From JAXHTH01 sp034211115 (lineage in GTDB: Bacteria; Planctomycetota; Phycisphaerae; Phycisphaerales; SM1A02): 21,727 nucleotides of DNA. The notes under the pieces are model-generated. The model did no database searches. It had not been told where the DNA came from and saw only the letters and a list, made by a program, of their open reading frames with translations. This document shows, piece after piece, positions 1 through 6,958 of this stretch. The first letter of the stretch is position 1, and each line of letters opens with the position of its first letter. The position numbers and the translations under genes are program-made. Location of the stretch: the NCBI GenBank assembly GCA_034211115.1, contig JAXHTH010000156.1:1-21727 (forward strand). Reading direction: 5' to 3'.

Positions 1-624
1 GAGGCGGCCCGCGACGCCGGCGTGCAGCGCGTCGTCTTCGCCTCCTCGGCCGCGGTGTACGGCGACGAGCCGAACCTGCCGAGCACCGAGCACGATCCGA
101 TCGACTGCCGCTCGCCCTACGCGGCGAGCAAGGCCGCGGGCGAAGCGCTGATGACCGCCTTCGGTCGATGTTACGAACTCTCCACCGTCAGCCTGCGCTA
201 CTTCAACATCTACGGCCCGCGTCAGGATCCGGACTCGCCGTACGCGGCGGTGATCGCGGCGTTCCTTTCGGCGCTGCGATCCGGCCGGCCGCCGACGATC
301 TTCGGCGACGGCCAGCAGACGCGCGACTTCACCTGCATCGACGATGTCGTCGAGGCGAACCTGCGGGCGGCGACGTGCGCGAAGCCGCTGACCGGCGAGG
401 TCATGAACATCGGAACCGGACGGCAATCGAGCCTCCTGGACGTGCTGGCTGCGCTGCGCGAAGCGATTGGCGTCGATCTCGCGCCGCGCTTCGAGGCCGA
501 GCGCGCAGGCGATGTGCGCCATTCCGTCGCCGACATCAGCAAAGCGCAGGCGATGATCGGCTATCAGCCGCAGACGACGCTGACGGAAGGTCTGAAGAGA
601 CTGGCCTCATCCGCGCGCGGCTGA
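1..624 (+). CDS. UDP-sugar 4-epimerase (WbpP/GalE-like extended SDR), 5' partial
   Basis: Seen: frame 1 is open from the first base and stops with TGA at 622-624. The N-terminal NAD-binding Rossmann half lies outside the window. The visible part has the catalytic Ser region (FASSAAVYGD), the YxxxK pair in SPYAASK, then RYFNIYGPRQDP, IFGDGQQTRDF and a C-terminal NIGTG segment. Family knowledge: these motifs and their spacing match UDP-N-acetylglucosamine/UDP-glucose 4-epimerases of the WbpP type. These enzymes interconvert gluco and galacto nucleotide sugars in the cytoplasm for surface glycan synthesis. Context: it is the first gene of a polysaccharide locus and its stop lies 5 bp from the stop of the convergent acyltransferase. 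A GTG at position 22 is in frame but cannot be the true start, because the Rossmann domain would be lost. Substrate (UDP-GlcNAc or UDP-Glc) is not determined; a UDP-glucuronate epimerase or decarboxylase is less likely. Confidence 0.88.
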   Translation, partial: EAARDAGVQRVVFASSAAVYGDEPNLPSTEHDPIDCRSPYAASKAAGEALMTAFGRCYELSTVSLRYFNIYGPRQDPDSPYAAVIAAFLSALRSGRPPTIFGDGQQTRDFTCIDDVVEANLRAATCAKPLTGEVMNIGTGRQSSLLDVLAALREAIGVDLAPRFEAERAGDVRHSVADISKAQAMIGYQPQTTLTEGLKRLASSARG

Positions 625-629
625 ACTCC

Positions 630-1220
630 TCATCCGTTCGGCGTTGCTTCGCGGCCCTCGTACCGGCGCGGCTTGACGGCGACGGCGGGATTGCCGCGAT
701 AGATCGTCCAGGGCTCGAGGTCGACGAACGCCGCGCCGCGCGCGCCGAGGATCGCCCCCTGCCCCACCGTGACATTCGGCCCGACGAACGCATCCGCGGC
801 GACCCAGACGTCCGATTCGATCGTGATCGGCGGACGAAGCAGCGGCATCTGCTGCTTCGTGTAGTCGTGCGCCCCGGCGCAGACGTGCGCATACTGGCTG
901 ATCGTCACCCGCTCGCCCAGCTTCACGGGGCCCAGGCAGTAGATGATCGCGCCGTCGCCGATCGAGGTGTTCGCGCCGGCGGAGAAGTTCCACGGACACT
1001 CGAACCGCGCCAGGCGCCGAATGCGGCAGGAGGGATGCACATCCGCGCCGAACAGCCGCAGCAGGCGGTTGCGGAAACCGAACCACGTCGTGAACGACAG
1101 GCGGAAGAGCGCGGCCTGCACGAGTGACCAGACGAGGCGTGCGATCTTCTCGCGCCGGCTGAAGGCGCTGACGTGGCGTGCGGCCGCCGCGGGTTCGGGT
1201 TGTTCACCCTTGCCGGTCAC
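630..1220 (-). CDS. WcaF-like left-handed beta-helix acetyltransferase (acyl C)
   Basis: Encodes 196 residues with a hexapeptide-repeat (LbH) fold. Seen: a basic N-terminal helix, hexapeptide-like turns from about residue 60 to 180 (such as IGDGAII and VAADAFV), and the active-site segment CAGAHDYTK with His118-Asp119. Family knowledge: WcaF/NodL/LacA-type enzymes transfer acetyl from acetyl-CoA to a sugar hydroxyl using this His. The start is GTG at 1220, because it forms a GTGA overlap with the stop of the upstream glycosyltransferase and has GGAGG nine bases before it. An open frame continues further upstream but only in the shadow of that glycosyltransferase. It is the last gene of a leftward four-gene operon. 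Inferred role: O-acetylation of an exopolysaccharide or repeat-unit sugar; the acceptor is unknown. Confidence 0.87.
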   Translation of the reverse strand: MTGKGEQPEPAAAARHVSAFSRREKIARLVWSLVQAALFRLSFTTWFGFRNRLLRLFGADVHPSCRIRRLARFECPWNFSAGANTSIGDGAIIYCLGPVKLGERVTISQYAHVCAGAHDYTKQQMPLLRPPITIESDVWVAADAFVGPNVTVGQGAILGARGAAFVDLEPWTIYRGNPAVAVKPRRYEGREATPNG

Positions 1221-2260
1221 GTGTGTCCGCCTCCGCCGGTCTCGGCTGGCTCCTGCGCCCGGCCGTGCCGTTCGTAATACTCCATCTCCCGGTACTTCGC
1301 GATCGAGGCGAATTCGTACCACGCCATGAGCCGGCACATGACGAGGCCGGCGTACCCGTCGAGAAAACCCCGGCGGAGCACATAGTGATAGAGGAACCGG
1401 ATCGTGGGGCGGAAGGGCAGCCGCATGGCCAGCGACTTGAGGCGCCGGCGGCGCTCGACGGGACCGCCCGTCAGCGATCCCTTCAGGCCCCCGGAATACG
1501 CCGATCGCATCGCGTGCGCTTCCCACGTCGAGTAGCGGTTGTGCTTCTCGATCCAGGTGGTGAGATCGGGATAGGCATAGTGGAGGAAGTCGTGTTCGAG
1601 ATAGCCCGCCTCTCCGGTGGAGAGGATGACGTGCTCGTGGACTTCGTTGTCGCCCGAGCCGGTGTCGCCAAGGTCGCCGATGCGCTCGTACCGGCCGACT
1701 CTGTGCTTGAACAGCCGGACGTTGTAGGACGGGTAATAGCCGCAGTGGCGGATCCAGCGGCCCATGAACATGAAGCGGCGGTTGAGCCAGTACCCGTCGC
1801 CGCACCCGGCCTTCGTTGGATCGCGCGGCCGGTACGTCCCGGTCACGACCTGCCGGATTTCCTCGGCGAGGGCAGGGGTCATGTATTCATCGGCATCCAT
1901 AATGAGGACCCACTCGTTGCGCCACGGGACGTGCTCCAGGGCCCAGTTCTTCTTCTTGGGCCAGCCCTGAGGCGAGTAGTCGAACTGGTAGACGACCGCC
2001 CCCATCGCCTGGGCGAGGGGGATGGTGCCGTCGGTGGAATGGCTGTCGATGACGCAGATCTCATCGGCCCAGCGCAGGCGGCGGATGCACTCGACGATGT
2101 TGAGCCGCTCGTTCCTGACGGGGATGAGCACGGAGAGGGGCACGCTTGCCGCGTCGGGCCACTCACCGGCCGGGGTCCGATCGGGGCCGACCCCGGCCCT
2201 CAGCGCATCGGCCTCGCCGTGTCGCGGCTCGGGCGAGATGTCAATGTGGCCGTCGGTCAT
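1217..2260 (-). CDS. Family 2 glycosyltransferase, WaaE-like
   Basis: Encodes 347 residues. Seen: a GT-A fold start at about residue 41 (LSVLIPVRNE), VIDSHSTDGT near 70-79, the segment GWPKKKNWALE near 100, and the metal-binding DAD motif at Asp122-Asp124 in LIMDADEYM. Family knowledge: the GWPKKKNWALE segment followed by MDADE is typical of the WaaE/KdtX-like branch of GT2, which adds hexoses to LPS core or related glycans on the cytoplasmic face of the membrane. No transmembrane segment is obvious. The first 40 residues are low in conservation features, so a later start is possible, but a GAGAAG ribosome-binding site precedes this ATG. Its stop overlaps the start of acyltransferase C. A 102-bp GC-rich gap separates it from acyltransferase B upstream. 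Donor and acceptor are not predictable. Confidence 0.88.
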   Translation of the reverse strand: MTDGHIDISPEPRHGEADALRAGVGPDRTPAGEWPDAASVPLSVLIPVRNERLNIVECIRRLRWADEICVIDSHSTDGTIPLAQAMGAVVYQFDYSPQGWPKKKNWALEHVPWRNEWVLIMDADEYMTPALAEEIRQVVTGTYRPRDPTKAGCGDGYWLNRRFMFMGRWIRHCGYYPSYNVRLFKHRVGRYERIGDLGDTGSGDNEVHEHVILSTGEAGYLEHDFLHYAYPDLTTWIEKHNRYSTWEAHAMRSAYSGGLKGSLTGGPVERRRRLKSLAMRLPFRPTIRFLYHYVLRRGFLDGYAGLVMCRLMAWYEFASIAKYREMEYYERHGRAQEPAETGGGGHT

Positions 2261-2362
2261 GCGTCTTCTCGTCGTTGCGCCGAGGCGGGCCGTTGGGGGC
2301 CGGATCCGGGGGCCGGGGGCCGGGTCCGGCGGTCACTGCTCCTTATCGACCGCCGCGCCGGA

Positions 2363-2956
2363 TCAATCCACCGAGGATGAATCGGCCGGATCATCCGCGT
2401 CGTCGGCGACGGGGGCGAGACGATCCCCGATCCGCCAGTATCTTCGGCGACGGGGGACGGCGGGGTCGCCCACCGCCACGCACCCCGCGGGCAGCTCACC
2501 CTCGACGACCGAGCGGGCGCCGATGACGGTCCCGGCCCGCACGATCGAGCCGGGCAGGACGAGGCAATCGGCGGCGACCCAGCAGTCATCCTCGATCACG
2601 ATCGGGGCGGCCGTCGAGGGATGACCGCTTTGCGCCGGATCGCGGACTTCCGTGGTGATCACCGCGAGCTGGCTGACGACCGAGCGATCGCCGATCGTCA
2701 GCGGGGCGCGGGCGTGGAGGACGGCATGGTCGCCGATCATGGCCAGCTCGCCCGCGCCCAGGTTCCAGGGCCGGTCGATGCGCACCGTGCGCCGGAACTT
2801 CGTGTTCGGCCCCAGCCGCGCCCCGTGCAGCACCAGCAGCGCGTGCCGGAGGCGATAGAAGTTGTGAAAGCTCCAGCGATAGAGCCAGCGACCGACGAGG
2901 CGCCAGAGCAGCGAGCGCAGGGTCGGATCGGCGGCGTTCGGGGAGCGGCGCGTCAC
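2363..2956 (-). CDS. LbH acyltransferase homologue with altered active site (acyl B)
   Basis: Encodes 197 residues from a GTG that overlaps the stop of acyltransferase A (GTGA). Seen: an N-terminal basic helical part (residues 10-45) and hexapeptide turns from about residue 50 to 165 (MIGDHAVLHARAPLTIGD, WVAADCLVLPG), so the fold is kept. The oddity is at the catalytic site. A gapless alignment to acyltransferases A and C puts Arg105-Asp106 where they have His-Asp, and the CAG(T/A)HD motif reads ITTEVRD. A His lies seven residues further on (His112). Family knowledge: that His is the general base for acetyl transfer. Inference: it may be inactive, may serve as a partner subunit in a mixed trimer, or may use another residue. 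The protein ends in an Asp/Ser-rich tail. Confidence 0.83.
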   Translation of the reverse strand: MTRRSPNAADPTLRSLLWRLVGRWLYRWSFHNFYRLRHALLVLHGARLGPNTKFRRTVRIDRPWNLGAGELAMIGDHAVLHARAPLTIGDRSVVSQLAVITTEVRDPAQSGHPSTAAPIVIEDDCWVAADCLVLPGSIVRAGTVIGARSVVEGELPAGCVAVGDPAVPRRRRYWRIGDRLAPVADDADDPADSSSVD

Positions 2957-3510
2957 GTCCGGTCCTCCGCGGGCGGAGGCGGTTCTTCGGCCGGGACCGG
3001 CGCGGCGGGGTTGCCGCGCAGAACCAGGTCAGCGCCCCAGTTGCGGTAGACGCTGGCCCGGGGAAGGATGCGGCAGCGGTCGCCGATCGTCACGCCGGGG
3101 CCGATGTAGGCGTCGTAGCCGATGAAGCAGCCGCGGCCGATCGTGACCGGCGGCCTGAGCAGCGCGAACTGCGGGTCGTTCATGTCATGCGTGCCGGCGC
3201 AAAGGTGCGCCTTCCGATCGAGCACCGCGTCGTCGCCGATGGTGATCGTTCCCAGCCCGTAGAGGATCGCCTGCTCGCCGACCTGCACGTTGCGGCCGAT
3301 GCGCAGCGTCCAGGGGATGTCGATTTCGACGGATCGCGCGAAGCGGCAGCCGGGTCCCACGGCGCCGCCGAAGAGGCGGAGCAGGCTCGATCGAAACGGG
3401 GGGAGGACGAGCCAGAGGAGGCGGCCGAGCGAGGACCAGACCACGCGGAGCAGATTCTGCCGTCTCGTCCACGTCGTGCGCCGGGGAGGTGAAGGAGGTT
3501 GACCGGGCAT
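2953..3510 (-). CDS. WcaF-like left-handed beta-helix acetyltransferase (acyl A)
   Basis: Encodes 185 residues from an ATG. Seen: a basic, hydrophobic N-terminal segment (residues 12-48), LbH turns from about residue 50 to 165, and the intact active-site motif CAGTHDMND with His108-Asp109. The turns VGEQAILYG, ITIGDDAVL and FIGYDAYIGPGVTIGD show the hexapeptide pattern. Family knowledge: WcaF-type sugar O-acetyltransferases of exopolysaccharide clusters. It is the first gene of the leftward operon acyl A, acyl B, GT2, acyl C, and is divergent from the family 4 glycosyltransferase across a 277-bp gap. The C-terminus is a Pro/Glu-rich tail. The ribosome-binding site is weak (GGAG about 13 bases upstream), so the start is only moderately certain. 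Confidence 0.85.
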   Translation of the reverse strand: MPGQPPSPPRRTTWTRRQNLLRVVWSSLGRLLWLVLPPFRSSLLRLFGGAVGPGCRFARSVEIDIPWTLRIGRNVQVGEQAILYGLGTITIGDDAVLDRKAHLCAGTHDMNDPQFALLRPPVTIGRGCFIGYDAYIGPGVTIGDRCRILPRASVYRNWGADLVLRGNPAAPVPAEEPPPPAEDRT

Positions 3511-3787
3511 GTCGATGGGCGTGCTCCGGCGAGAGTCGGCCGCGACGCGAAGGCTCGGCGCGGCGGTGGCCCGGGCATTGTACCGGCGCGATGCGAGGGG
3601 ACGGGGCGGGTCCCGGCAGGGGTACGCCTCGGGCGGGGTCGCGGTTCGCGGCCCGGAGCGGGGCCGTCCGGCGACGATCCGCCGATGGCCGCGCCGAGTT
3701 GTCTGTTCTCCCCAACGCGGCTTGAGCCGGTCGCCGGACCCGGCCGACTATACTGATCGGCTTTCCGCCTGCGGAAGTGACGTATTG
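3511..3787. promoter_or_regulatory. Divergent intergenic region of the glycan operons
   Basis: This 277-bp region separates the leftward acyltransferase operon from the rightward glycosyltransferase operon, so it must hold promoters for both unless transcription comes from elsewhere. The only promoter-like signal I see is a TATACT at 3749-3754 (five of six matches to the -10 consensus) 34 bp before the rightward start. It has no good -35 hexamer at normal spacing. An open frame crosses the region into the glycosyltransferase but lacks family similarity. Confidence 0.3.
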
Positions 3788-5065
3788 ATGTCGCCCAACG
3801 AGACAACCGAACCGGCGGGCAACGGCCTGCGCGTGGTGATCCTCAACCAGTACTACGTGCCGGACGTGGCGTCCACGGGCCACCTCCTTCACGAGCTGGC
3901 CGAGGAGCTGGTCACGCACGGGGTGGGGGTGAGCGTGAACACCTCCCGGCCGTCGTACGGCCCGCCGGAGACGTGGCAGCCCTGCCCCCGCCGCGAGTTC
4001 ACCAACGGGGTGGACGTCACGCGGATGATCACCACCCGGTTCAGCAAGGACCATCTGCTGGGGCGGGTGCTGAACTCGATGACGTTCCTCGCCCCCCTCA
4101 TGCTTCGCATGCTCTTCCGGAGCAGGAAAGGCGAGGTCTTCCTCTACACGACCAATCCTCCCTATCTCGGGGTGATCGGGGCGTTCGTGTCGTTTCTTCG
4201 CCCGCACCCGTACGTGGTGCTGCTGCACGATTCCTATCCGCACCTGGCGGTCTGGGTGGGCAAGATCCGCGCCGGCGGGCTCATCGAGCGCGTCTGGCAT
4301 CGGCTCAACCGGCTCATCTACCGTCGGGCGCAGCAGAGCATCGTGTTGTGCGAGGCGGCCAAGGAACTGGTCTGCGAGGACTACGGCATCGCGCCGGAGC
4401 TCGTGCACGTGATCCCCAACTGGGCCGACGGACGCAAGCTGCATCCGATTCCCAAGGCGGAGAGTGAGACGGCGCGGAACCACGGTCTCATCGAGCCGTT
4501 CACCGTCCTCTACTCGGGCAATCTCGGGCTGTACTACGAGTTCGAGACGATCCTCGCCGCCGCCGAGCAGTTGCGCGAGGCCAACTTCCGGCTCGTCCTC
4601 ATCGGGGCGGGCGGCAAGCGCGACTGGATCGCCCGGCAGATCCGGGAGCGGGAGCTGACCAACACGCTGCTGCTGCCCTACCAGCCGTTCCGCCGGCTCA
4701 ACGATTCGCTCAACGCCTGCGACGCCTCCCTCGTCACGATCGCCAAGGGAATCGAGGGGATCAGCTATCCGTCAAAGCTGTACTCGTCGCTCGCGGTGGG
4801 CCGGCCGATCCTCGCCCTCTCCGAGCGCGGCTCGGAACTGCACCGCGTGGTCGAGGATCACAAGGTCGGGCACTGGTTCGAGCTGGGCGATGCGGACGGC
4901 GTGGCCGCGTGCATCCGGCGGATGATCGACGACCCCGGCCAGTGCGCCGAGCTGGGCCGCAGCGCCCGCGGCCTTTTCGAGGACCGGTATACGCTCGGAT
5001 CGTCGGCCGAGTTGTACGCCCAGGTGCTCCGCATGGCCTCGCCGCGGACCGGGAGCTCATCATGA
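3788..5065 (+). CDS. Family 4 glycosyltransferase, WcaI/WbuB-like
   Basis: Encodes 425 residues. Seen: the N-terminal GT-B domain opens with VVILNQYYVPDVASTGHLL (residues 16-34), which is typical of the WcaI/WbuB subgroup. The C-terminal donor domain begins near residue 237 with FTVLYSGNLGLYYEFETIL, then RLVLIGAGG and the acidic loop GIEGISYPSKLYSSLAVG (321-338) before LSERGSEL. Family knowledge: WbuB adds an N-acetylfucosamine-type sugar and WcaI acts in colanic acid synthesis; both use nucleotide-sugar donors in the cytoplasm. The ATG at 3788 was chosen because the conserved strand follows after 14 residues and GGAAG lies about 10 bases upstream. The stop overlaps the next start (ATGA), implying translational coupling. 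The donor sugar is not known; a fucose-type donor would fit the nearby gmd/fcl genes but is inference. Confidence 0.9.
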   Translation: MSPNETTEPAGNGLRVVILNQYYVPDVASTGHLLHELAEELVTHGVGVSVNTSRPSYGPPETWQPCPRREFTNGVDVTRMITTRFSKDHLLGRVLNSMTFLAPLMLRMLFRSRKGEVFLYTTNPPYLGVIGAFVSFLRPHPYVVLLHDSYPHLAVWVGKIRAGGLIERVWHRLNRLIYRRAQQSIVLCEAAKELVCEDYGIAPELVHVIPNWADGRKLHPIPKAESETARNHGLIEPFTVLYSGNLGLYYEFETILAAAEQLREANFRLVLIGAGGKRDWIARQIRERELTNTLLLPYQPFRRLNDSLNACDASLVTIAKGIEGISYPSKLYSSLAVGRPILALSERGSELHRVVEDHKVGHWFELGDADGVAACIRRMIDDPGQCAELGRSARGLFEDRYTLGSSAELYAQVLRMASPRTGSSS

Positions 5066-5859
5066 CCGAATCCGCCGCGACACGCCCCGGCGATGACGGC
5101 CGCAGGCTCCGCGTCCTCTTCGTGACCGAGGATGATCCACTCTACGTGGTGCACTTCTTCGACACCTTCTTCTCCCACTACCCGCGCGACGAGTTCGAGA
5201 TCTGCGCGATCACCATCGACAACGCGTTCCACGAGCCGCTCACGAAGACGGCCCGGCGTTTGTGGCGCGTGTACGGGCCTCTCGGTTTCGTCCGCCTGGG
5301 GTTCAGGTTCCTCGGCGCCAGGCTCAGGGGCCGATCGATCGGGGCGCTGGCCCGGAAGGCGGGGGTGAAGGAGATGCCCACCGACTCGGTCAACGATCCG
5401 GAGTACGTGCGGCGGGTCCGCGGGATGGAGGTCGATGTCATCGTCTCCGTCGCCGCCCCCGAGATCTTCCGCAAGGACATTCTCGAGTCGGCGAAGATGC
5501 GGTGCATCAACATCCACTCCGGCCGGCTCCCGAAGTACCGCGGGATGATGCCCACCTTCTGGCAGCTTCTGCACGGCGAGAAGCAGGCGACGGTGACCGT
5601 GCACGAGATGGCGGTCAAGCTCGACGCCGGCGACGTGCTCGGCACCGCCGACTTCGACCTGAAGGAACGCGACCGGCTCGATCGCGTCATCGTCGAGACC
5701 AAGCGCCTCGGGGCGCGGCTCATGATCGACGTGCTCCGGCAGATCGCGGCGGGGACCGACCAGCCGCAGGCCCTCGACATGAGCCGGAAGGAGTACTTCT
5801 CCTTCCCGAAGAAGGCGGACGCGAAGGCGTTCCGGCAGCGCGGGCATCGGATGCTGTAG
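5062..5859 (+). CDS. Formyltransferase-fold enzyme, likely sugar N-formyltransferase
   Basis: Encodes 265 residues. Seen: the formyl-transferase N-domain signature, with Asn150 and His152 in CINIHSGRLPKYRG and an Asp-containing LDAGDVL segment (Asp188). This reproduces the Asn-His-Asp triad of 10-formyltetrahydrofolate-dependent enzymes. About 120 residues precede the triad region, more divergent than in methionyl-tRNA formyltransferase. The typical Fmt C-terminal tRNA-binding domain is absent; the protein ends about 75 residues after the Asp. Family knowledge: short members in glycan clusters (VioF, FdtF, WlaRD types) formylate amino groups of dideoxy-amino sugars. Context: an ATGA overlap with the upstream glycosyltransferase argues for a glycan role rather than initiator tRNA formylation. 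The sugar acceptor is unknown, and no aminotransferase gene is visible here to supply a 3- or 4-amino sugar. Confidence 0.82.
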   Translation: MTESAATRPGDDGRRLRVLFVTEDDPLYVVHFFDTFFSHYPRDEFEICAITIDNAFHEPLTKTARRLWRVYGPLGFVRLGFRFLGARLRGRSIGALARKAGVKEMPTDSVNDPEYVRRVRGMEVDVIVSVAAPEIFRKDILESAKMRCINIHSGRLPKYRGMMPTFWQLLHGEKQATVTVHEMAVKLDAGDVLGTADFDLKERDRLDRVIVETKRLGARLMIDVLRQIAAGTDQPQALDMSRKEYFSFPKKADAKAFRQRGHRML

Positions 5860-5907
5860 AAGAGGCGATCCTCCCGCAGGCGCCCCTCGTAGTAGTCAAC
5901 GACGGTT

Positions 5908-6810
5908 ATGGCCTCGAACGCCACAGACAGCTCGCGCCCCCCCGCCGCCATGTCCATCGACGTGGAGGACTGGTTCCACGTCGAGAACCTCAAGGCGGTC
6001 ATCGCACGCGACACGTGGGATGAACGCGAGCTGCGCGTCGAGCGCAACGTCGGACGCATGCTCGAGCTCATGGCCGAGCGCGACATCCGCTGCACGTGCT
6101 TCGTCCTCGGCTGGGTCGCGGAGAAGGTCCCGCATCTGATCAGGCGCATCGCGGAGGCCGGGCACGAGATCGCCTCCCACGGCTACGGCCACGACCTCAT
6201 CTACAACCTCTCCCGCGACGAGTTCCGGGCCGACATTGTCCGCTCGAAATCGCACCTGGAGGATCTGACGGGACAGGCGGTGCGCGGCTACCGCGCGCCG
6301 AGCTTCTCGATCACCGACTGGGCCATCGAGATCCTTCACGAACTGGGTTTCACCTACGATTCGTCGGCGTTTCCCACCGTCGCGCACGATCGGTACGGAA
6401 AGCTGACGGGGATGGATGCGGGCCAGCCGATCGCCGCCCTGCGCGCGGACTTCGCGGAGATGTGCATCTCCTGCGTGCAGCTCGGGCGGCGCGGCATCCC
6501 GTGGGGGGGCGGCGGGTATTTCCGGCTCTTCCCCTACCCGCTCTTCCGCCGCGGCGTGAAACGGATCCTCGCCTCCGGCCAGCCGTACGTGTTCTACATT
6601 CACCCGTGGGAGATCGACGCCGGCCAGCCGCGGGTGAAGGGGCTGAAGAGATCGCATTACTTCCGCCACTACGTGAACATCAACCGGGGCGAGGCGCGCT
6701 TCGCCGCCCTGCTGCGCGATTTCGAGTGGACGACAATGGCCGACGTCCTCGCCTGGTGGAAGGCGCGCGACGGGGCGACGAAAGAAGCGCCGACGACGAG
6801 CGCGGCCTGA
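5908..6810 (+). CDS. XrtA/PEP-CTERM-type polysaccharide deacetylase
   Basis: Encodes 300 residues. Seen: NodB-fold motifs in order: MSIDVEDWFHVEN with Asp18/Asp21 (residues 15-27), the metal-binding SHGYGH with His91 and His95, YRAPSFSIT (Arg129), FPTVAHDRYG, and the late YIHPWEID motif. No signal peptide is seen, so it appears cytoplasmic. Family knowledge: the SxDVEDWFHV start and the HPWEID end mark the family associated with exosortase A (XrtA) exopolysaccharide loci, thought to remove N-acetyl groups from the polymer or a precursor. Start: ATG at 5908 has no clear ribosome-binding site. A second ATG at residue 15 would start the protein right at the motif, so the upstream one is preferred. 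The gene follows the formyltransferase by 48 bp in the same direction. No exosortase or EpsH gene lies in the window. Confidence 0.9.
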   Translation: MASNATDSSRPPAAMSIDVEDWFHVENLKAVIARDTWDERELRVERNVGRMLELMAERDIRCTCFVLGWVAEKVPHLIRRIAEAGHEIASHGYGHDLIYNLSRDEFRADIVRSKSHLEDLTGQAVRGYRAPSFSITDWAIEILHELGFTYDSSAFPTVAHDRYGKLTGMDAGQPIAALRADFAEMCISCVQLGRRGIPWGGGGYFRLFPYPLFRRGVKRILASGQPYVFYIHPWEIDAGQPRVKGLKRSHYFRHYVNINRGEARFAALLRDFEWTTMADVLAWWKARDGATKEAPTTSAA

Positions 6811-6825
6811 ACAGACGCAGCACCA

Positions 6826-6945
6826 GCGTCCTTTGAGCACCGCCTGGCAATGCGGCGCCTGCTCCTGTTGCAAAAGAGACCACGCGGGAGCACGTGCGTG
6901 ATCGGCGGCCGGCGCGGGGTTGCCACCCCGCGCTCAAAGGAACGC
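6826..6945. repeat. Nested inverted repeats between convergent genes
   Basis: The 148-bp gap between the convergent deacetylase and epimerase genes holds two nested inverted repeats. The outer arms are CCTTTGAGC at 6830-6838 and GCTCAAAGG at 6932-6940, perfect over 9 bp and extendable by GCGT/ACGC with one bulge. The inner hairpin GCGCGGGGT-TGCC-ACCCCGCGC spans 6912-6933 with a perfect 9-bp stem and a 4-base loop. No T-tract follows, so it is not a classical terminator. It may be a bidirectional rho-independent-like terminator, a structured RNA, or the remains of a small mobile repeat. Confidence 0.5.
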
Positions 6946-6958
6946 ACGGCGCGTGATC

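Noticed and set aside
1178..2380. 400-residue open frame on the plus strand
   Set aside because: It lies fully opposite the well-supported family 2 glycosyltransferase and has no family features.
3509..3787. 93-residue N-terminal extension of the family 4 glycosyltransferase
   Set aside because: The added part is Arg/Gly/Ala-rich without family similarity; the conserved first strand follows the ATG at 3788.
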